A DNA stretch of 10,013 nucleotides from Bifidobacterium breve. GTDB taxonomy: Bacteria > Actinomycetota > Acidimicrobiia > IMCC26256 > PALSA-555. Where the stretch lies: the NCBI GenBank assembly GCA_945889545.1, contig CAMDCC010000085.1, forward strand, positions 1 to 10,013. The letters are read 5' to 3'. The translations under genes were made by a program, and so were the position numbers. The notes beneath the pieces are model-generated. The model saw nothing but the letters and a program-made list of their open reading frames with translations, was not told where the DNA came from and did no database searches. Of the stretch, positions 6,577 through 10,013 are shown one piece after another (position 1 is the first letter of the stretch; every line of letters starts with the position of its first letter).

Positions 6577-8607
6577 ATGTCGATGTTGAGTCGCCGTCGT
6601 CGCAAGGAGCGCGACCAGCGCGGGTTCAAGTACTCGGCGTGGGACGGGTCGCAGCGCGGGTTCGACCTCGACGCCGACGCGCTGCTCGACGAGATGACCG
6701 ACGACCTCCTCTACCACGGCGACCTGCACGCGTCGTTGCGCCGACTCATGCAACAGGGGATGAAGGACCGCAACGGCGAAGAGCTCATGGGGCTGCGCGA
6801 CATGCTCGAGAAGCTCAAGGAACGTCGCAAGGAGATGCTCGAGAACTACGACCTCGGTGGCGTGTACGAAGAGATCGCCGAGAAGCTCCGCGAGATCGAG
6901 CAGCAGGAACGTGAGGGCATCGAGCGTCGCATCGACGAAGCGCTCCAGTCCGGCGACCGTCGCCGCCAGGAGATCATCGACGACCTCGCCAAGGAGCGCC
7001 GCGAGCAGCTCGACCAGCTGCCTCCCGATCTCGCGAGCAAGGTGCAGCAGCTCCAGGAATACGACTGGATGGACGACGGCGCGCGTCAGAAGTTCGAAGA
7101 GCTGATGCAGGAGCTGCGGGACCAGCTCATGCAGAGCTACTTCAACCAGATGTCTGAAGGCATGCAGAACATGAGCCCGGAGCGCATGCAGCAGATGAAG
7201 GACATGCTCAACGAGCTCAACCAGATGCTCGAGCAGCGCGAGCGCGGCGAGGAACCCGACTTCAAGGGTTTCATGGAGCGCTACGGCGAGTTCTTCCCCG
7301 GCAACCCGCAGACGCTCGACGAGCTGCTCGAGCAGATGGCGCAGTCGATGGCCCAGATGCAGCAGCTCATGAACTCGATGACGCCGGAGCAGCGCGCGCA
7401 GCTCCAGGGCCTCGCCGAGAGCCTCCTCGAAGACATGGACCTGCGCTGGCAGATGGACCAGCTCTCCCGCAACCTGCAGCAGGCGTTCCCGAACATGCCT
7501 TGGCAGAAGTCGATGAACTTCCAGGGCGACAACCCGCTCTCAATGGGCCAGATGCCGGGCCTGCTCGACGCGCTCGGCGACATGGATGATCTCGAGCACC
7601 TGCTCCGCCAGGCCACCCAGCCCGGCGAGCTCGCCGAAGTCGACGTGGATCGGGCCCGCGAGCTGCTCGGCGACGACGCGGCCCGCAGCCTCGAACGCCT
7701 CGCCGAGCTCGCTCGCATGCTCGAGGAAGCCGGCCTCATCGAGCAGCGCGAAGGCCGGCTCGAGCTCACACCGCGCGGCATCCGCGCCATCGGTCAGAAG
7801 GCCCTGGGCGACCTCTTCCGCAAGCTCATGAAGGACCGCTCCGGCCGTCACGACCAGGAGCGCACCGGCATCGGCCACGACCAGGCGTACGAGCACAAGC
7901 CGTACGAGTGGGGCGATCCGTTCCACCTCAACGTGGAGCAGACCGTGAAGAACGCGATCTGGCGCGCCGGGAAGGGCACACCGGTGCGCCTTACGCCCGA
8001 CGACTTCGAAGTGGAGCGCACCGAGACCACCACCCGCAGCGCGACCGTGTTGCTGCTCGACGTCTCACTCTCGATGCCGATGCGCGACAACTTCCTCTCG
8101 GCCAAGAAGGTCGCGATGGCGCTGCACGCGCTCATCACGAGCCAGTTTCCGCGCGACTACTTCGGCCTCGTGAGCTTCGGACGGGTGGCTCGCGAAGTCC
8201 CACCGGAACGGCTTCCCGAGATGAGCTGGGACTTCGAGTGGGGCACCAACATGCAACATGCGATGTTGCTGGCGCGCCGCATGCTCTCCCATCAGAGTGG
8301 CACGAAGCAGATCATCATGGTCACCGACGGCGAACCCACCGCCCACATCGAGGGCGACGAGCCGTTCTTCTCGTACCCGCCGGCCCCGCAGACCATCGAA
8401 GAGACGTTGAAGGAAGTGATGCGCTGCACGCGTGACGGCATCCGCATCAACACGTTCATGCTCGACGAGAGCTACTACCTGCGCGACTTCGTGGAGCGCA
8501 TGATGAAGCTCAACCGCGGTCGGGCCTTCTTCACGACGCCCGATACCCTCGGCGACTACGTGCTCGTCGACTTCCTCGACCAACGTCGGAACCGCCGCGC
8601 CTCCTGA
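6577..8607 (+). CDS. VWA-domain protein (COG4867 type), partner of the AAA+ ATPase
   Basis: This 676-residue protein resembles M. tuberculosis Rv0959, which sits next to the Rv0958 ATPase. Seen in order: a basic N-terminus (RRRRKERDQR); a long charged, probably coiled-coil region to about 175; a Met- and Gln-rich helical stretch at about 177-268; a possible winged-helix segment at 372-410 (LEEAGLIEQ, then LTPRGIRAIGQ); and a C-terminal VWA domain from about 488. The metal-ion-dependent adhesion site is complete: D495, S497 and S499 in DVSLSM, T557 in WGTNM, D584 in VTDGEPT. No signal peptide or membrane segment is seen, so it is probably cytoplasmic. With a MoxR-like ATPase, such proteins are thought to recruit the client through the metal site. 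ATG 6577 is chosen, with ATG 6583 also possible. Ribosome binding is weak (GGGGG at 6560-6564). The frame is open back to 6430, but that stretch includes the repeat. Confidence 0.9.
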   Translation: MSMLSRRRRKERDQRGFKYSAWDGSQRGFDLDADALLDEMTDDLLYHGDLHASLRRLMQQGMKDRNGEELMGLRDMLEKLKERRKEMLENYDLGGVYEEIAEKLREIEQQEREGIERRIDEALQSGDRRRQEIIDDLAKERREQLDQLPPDLASKVQQLQEYDWMDDGARQKFEELMQELRDQLMQSYFNQMSEGMQNMSPERMQQMKDMLNELNQMLEQRERGEEPDFKGFMERYGEFFPGNPQTLDELLEQMAQSMAQMQQLMNSMTPEQRAQLQGLAESLLEDMDLRWQMDQLSRNLQQAFPNMPWQKSMNFQGDNPLSMGQMPGLLDALGDMDDLEHLLRQATQPGELAEVDVDRARELLGDDAARSLERLAELARMLEEAGLIEQREGRLELTPRGIRAIGQKALGDLFRKLMKDRSGRHDQERTGIGHDQAYEHKPYEWGDPFHLNVEQTVKNAIWRAGKGTPVRLTPDDFEVERTETTTRSATVLLLDVSLSMPMRDNFLSAKKVAMALHALITSQFPRDYFGLVSFGRVAREVPPERLPEMSWDFEWGTNMQHAMLLARRMLSHQSGTKQIIMVTDGEPTAHIEGDEPFFSYPPAPQTIEETLKEVMRCTRDGIRINTFMLDESYYLRDFVERMMKLNRGRAFFTTPDTLGDYVLVDFLDQRRNRRAS

Positions 8608-8626
8608 CACGCGCTGAGCGCCGGGC

Positions 8627-8761
8627 TCAGAATGAGGTCTGGTAGACGAACACGAGCCAGACGAACGCGAGGATGGGGAACACGACCACGAGCACGATGG
8701 TCGAGCACCCGACGCTCACTGGTGACAGGACCTGCCACAGCATCCAGAGCACGAACTTCAC
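8627..8761 (-). CDS. Small single-pass membrane protein, 44 residues
   Basis: This short gene of unknown function runs from GTG 8761 to TGA 8627. The product starts MKFVLWMLWQVLSPVSVG and then has one strongly hydrophobic segment at about residues 21-39 (TIVLVVVFPILAFVWLVFV), ending YQTSF. The case for its being real is the GGAGG at 8768-8772, six bases before the start, and a clean membrane-helix composition over most of its length. It is convergent with the VWA gene, whose stop is 20 bases away, and lies downstream of the macrodomain gene on the same strand. It could be a small membrane-associated regulator or a subunit fragment. I do not recognise a family. Confidence 0.6.
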   Translation of the reverse strand: MKFVLWMLWQVLSPVSVGCSTIVLVVVFPILAFVWLVFVYQTSF

Positions 8762-8767
8762 GCCGGA

Positions 8768-8772
8768 CCTCC
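8768..8772 (-). promoter_or_regulatory. Ribosome binding site of the 44-residue membrane protein
   Basis: GGAGG on the minus strand, six bases before the GTG at 8761. This is the best-spaced Shine-Dalgarno in this part of the window and the main support for the small gene. Confidence 0.6.
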
Positions 8773-8827
8773 ATCACTCCACACGCGTCACCAGAGACAC
8801 AGGTCCGGTCCGACCCCGGGGTCGCCT

Positions 8828-8853
8828 GGGCGTGACGGATGGGCGTGACGGAT
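8828..8853. repeat. 13-bp exact tandem duplication
   Basis: The unit GGGCGTGACGGAT occurs twice in immediate succession (8828-8840 and 8841-8853), ending at the macrodomain stop codon. It is most simply explained by replication slippage. Confidence 0.8.
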
Positions 8854-9356
8854 CAGGGCTCGGCCAGCGCTCCGTCGTAGGCGGCCAGGGTCCGGTCGTC
8901 GAAGCAGACGAACCGCACGAGCTCGATCTCCGGCGGGCCGGCCCGACAGGTGGCGACGGCAATCGCCGTCGCCGGCTCGAGCGGGTAGCCGTAGATCCCC
9001 GTGCTGATGGCCGGGAAGGCAACCGAGACGGCGCCGACCTCGGCCGCTACCTCCAACGACCGTCGGTAGGCCGACGCAAGGAGCTCGGGCTCGCCGTGAT
9101 TCCCCCCGTGCCAGACCGGGCCGACCGCGTGGACGATCCACCGGGCCGGGAGGGCGAACCCCGGCGTGGCCACGGCGGCACCCGTGGAGGTGCCGCCGAG
9201 CGCGGCACATGCCCCGACCAGCTCGGGCCCGGCGGCGGCGAAGATCGCGCCGCACACGCCACTGCCGGAGGCGAGGTCGGGGTTGGCGGCGTTCACGATG
9301 GCATCGACGGCCTCCATCGTGATGTCGCCGAGCGATGCTTCCAGGCGGGGAGACAT
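8853..9356 (-). CDS. Macrodomain protein (ADP-ribose-binding family)
   Basis: This 167-residue single-domain protein is of the YmdB/MacroD type. Known members bind ADP-ribose and hydrolyse O-acetyl-ADP-ribose or remove ADP-ribose from proteins. Seen: GDIT at 10-13 with IVNAANPDL at 20-28 for the adenine-proximal and ribose sites; the glycine loop SGSGVCGAI at 30-38; and the phosphate loop FPAISTGIYGYP at 114-125, which is canonical. Where YmdB and MacroD enzymes have a conserved aspartate in VDGAIH, this protein has C35, with F39 in place of the histidine. It may therefore bind without the usual catalysis, or belong to a variant subfamily. The ATG at 9356 has no clear ribosome binding site but gives the normal domain start. 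It is divergent from the WhiB gene with 180 bases between. No partner ADP-ribosyltransferase is visible. Confidence 0.9.
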   Translation of the reverse strand: MSPRLEASLGDITMEAVDAIVNAANPDLASGSGVCGAIFAAAGPELVGACAALGGTSTGAAVATPGFALPARWIVHAVGPVWHGGNHGEPELLASAYRRSLEVAAEVGAVSVAFPAISTGIYGYPLEPATAIAVATCRAGPPEIELVRFVCFDDRTLAAYDGALAEP

Positions 9357-9536
9357 GACCGAAACGTACCGCGAGGCCCGGAAAATCAGGGCCGCGCCGA
9401 AGAAATCTGGCCAGAAATAGCCTGAAAACGGACAAATGCCACCGGTATCGGCAAGTTCCCCTTGCGCCAGGCCGTCCGGGCGGGTCAGAGTAACACCGTT
9501 GTAATTCCACTGGCGTCATACAGAGGGGAGATGCCG
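9357..9536. other. Divergent intergenic region between macrodomain and whiB-like genes
   Basis: This stretch is less GC-rich than its surroundings, with A-rich patches near 9382-9440, as expected for a promoter region. I cannot pick a convincing -35/-10 pair for either gene. A purine-rich ribosome binding site for the rightward gene is at 9524-9530. Confidence 0.4.
9524..9530 (+). promoter_or_regulatory. Ribosome binding site that decides the whiB-like start
   Basis: AGGGGAG directly abuts an ATG at 9531, which is too close for normal initiation, and lies six bases before an in-frame GTG at 9537. Spacing favours the GTG. Confidence 0.6.
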
Positions 9537-9833
9537 GTGAACGTGACCGATTTCATCGAGCTGGTGCATACCGAGGGTGAGGACACCACCCAGCGGTGGC
9601 AAGAGCGCGCGAACTGCTTGGGCGTCGACCCCGATCTGTTCTTCCCGGAGCGGGGCGCATCCACCCGAGAGGCCAAGGCCGTCTGCAAGGGCTGCGAGGT
9701 GCGCTTCGACTGCCTCGAATACGCCCTCGCCCACGGCGAGAAGTTCGGGATCTGGGGCGGGCTCTCCGAGCGGGAGCGCCGTCGGGTGCGCCGCCAGCGG
9801 GCCCTCGAGCGCCGGGCCCGCGCCGTCGGTTAG
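9537..9833 (+). CDS. WhiB-family iron-sulfur transcriptional regulator (WhiB2/WhmD-like)
   Basis: This protein is 98 residues from GTG 9537, or 100 from ATG 9531. WhiB proteins carry a [4Fe-4S] cluster and regulate transcription, usually by contacting the principal sigma factor. Seen: ligand cysteines C27, C50, C53 and C59 in the C-x22-C-x2-C-x5-C arrangement, the family turn GIWGG at 71-75, and a basic C-terminal tail (RERRRVRRQR) that would contact DNA. The segments FFPERG, STREAK and CLEYALAHGEKFGIWGG closely resemble the Streptomyces WhiB / mycobacterial WhiB2 (WhmD) class, linked to septation and differentiation. I infer a similar division or developmental role, but subclass by eye is not certain. 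The frame extends upstream to 9462 without ribosome-binding support. It is the strongest taxonomic marker in the window. Confidence 0.95.
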   Translation: MNVTDFIELVHTEGEDTTQRWQERANCLGVDPDLFFPERGASTREAKAVCKGCEVRFDCLEYALAHGEKFGIWGGLSERERRRVRRQRALERRARAVG

Positions 9834-9842
9834 CCCCTTACC

Positions 9843-10013
9843 TCAGAGTCGGGCGGCGAGCCGAGCTTCGATCGTCAGGTCGTCGCTGAGGCCGGCCCAT
9901 TCCCGGAACTCCTCGGTACACCGGGCCAGCTCGGCGCCCGGCAGCAAGCCGACGATCTCCACCCTGGTCACCTCGAAGTCGTCGCGACCGGCCATGAGCC
10001 GCACCGCCGAGCA
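9843..10013 (-). CDS. C-terminal end of a gene cut by the window edge; possibly glutamate formimidoyltransferase-like
   Basis: An open minus-strand frame enters from the right edge and stops at TGA 9843-9845, giving 56 residues. It ends WAGLSDDLTIEARLAARL. The segment VTRVEIVGLLPGAEL resembles the SEIVGLVP motif near the end of the formiminotransferase domain of histidine or folate metabolism, but this rests on a short match. Codons are strongly GC-biased in the third position, as in neighbouring genes, which supports real coding. An ATG at 9995 would make a 50-residue protein, but continuation beyond the window is more likely. It is convergent with the whiB-like gene, with nine bases between stops. 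Confidence 0.5.
   Translation of the reverse strand, partial: CSAVRLMAGRDDFEVTRVEIVGLLPGAELARCTEEFREWAGLSDDLTIEARLAARL

Overview
The window looks like chromosomal DNA of a high-GC actinomycete. The firmest sign is a complete WhiB-family gene at the right, a family confined to Actinomycetota and their phages. An actinobacterial-type sdhCAB operon and a MoxR/BchI-like ATPase plus VWA pair (resembling Mycobacterium tuberculosis Rv0958/Rv0959) agree. I would guess a non-mycobacterial lineage such as Acidimicrobiia, but the sequence alone does not prove this.

Layout. (1) Positions 85-3508, minus strand: sdhC-sdhA-sdhB, a complete succinate dehydrogenase operon of the single-anchor, di-heme cytochrome b558 type. 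Both junctions are 4-base GTGA stop/start overlaps. (2) 3509-3670: divergent intergenic region. (3) 3671-5071, plus strand: an AAA+ ATPase with unusual Walker A and B residues. (4) 5084-6459, minus strand: a small lipoprotein gene and an AbiEi-like/DUF559 nuclease-fold gene with codon use unlike its neighbours. (5) 6577-8607, plus strand: the VWA-domain partner of the ATPase. (6) 8627-9356, minus strand: a 44-residue single-pass membrane protein with a strong ribosome binding site, then a macrodomain gene. (7) 9537-9833, plus strand: a WhiB2/WhmD-like iron-sulfur regulator. (8) From 9843 to the right edge, minus strand: the C-terminal end of a gene, possibly glutamate formimidoyltransferase-like.

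The most notable structure lies between the ATPase and the VWA gene. These normally neighbouring partners are separated by about 1.5 kb of opposite-strand DNA. The DUF559-type gene in it is bracketed by two direct copies of a 51-bp hairpin element (5516-5566 and 6507-6557, 47 of 51 bases identical by eye). One copy is a perfect 18-bp inverted repeat with an 11-base loop. The other is eroded in one arm and supplies the last codons of the DUF559 gene. This looks like a repeat-associated insertion that split an operon, or a small element carrying its own nuclease-like gene.

Functionally, SdhCAB oxidises succinate and feeds electrons to the quinone pool. The ATPase and VWA protein probably form a two-part remodelling or metal-insertion machine whose client is unknown. 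The macrodomain protein probably acts on ADP-ribose-type ligands. The WhiB protein probably regulates cell division or differentiation genes. No tRNA, rRNA, CRISPR array, transposase or integrase was seen.
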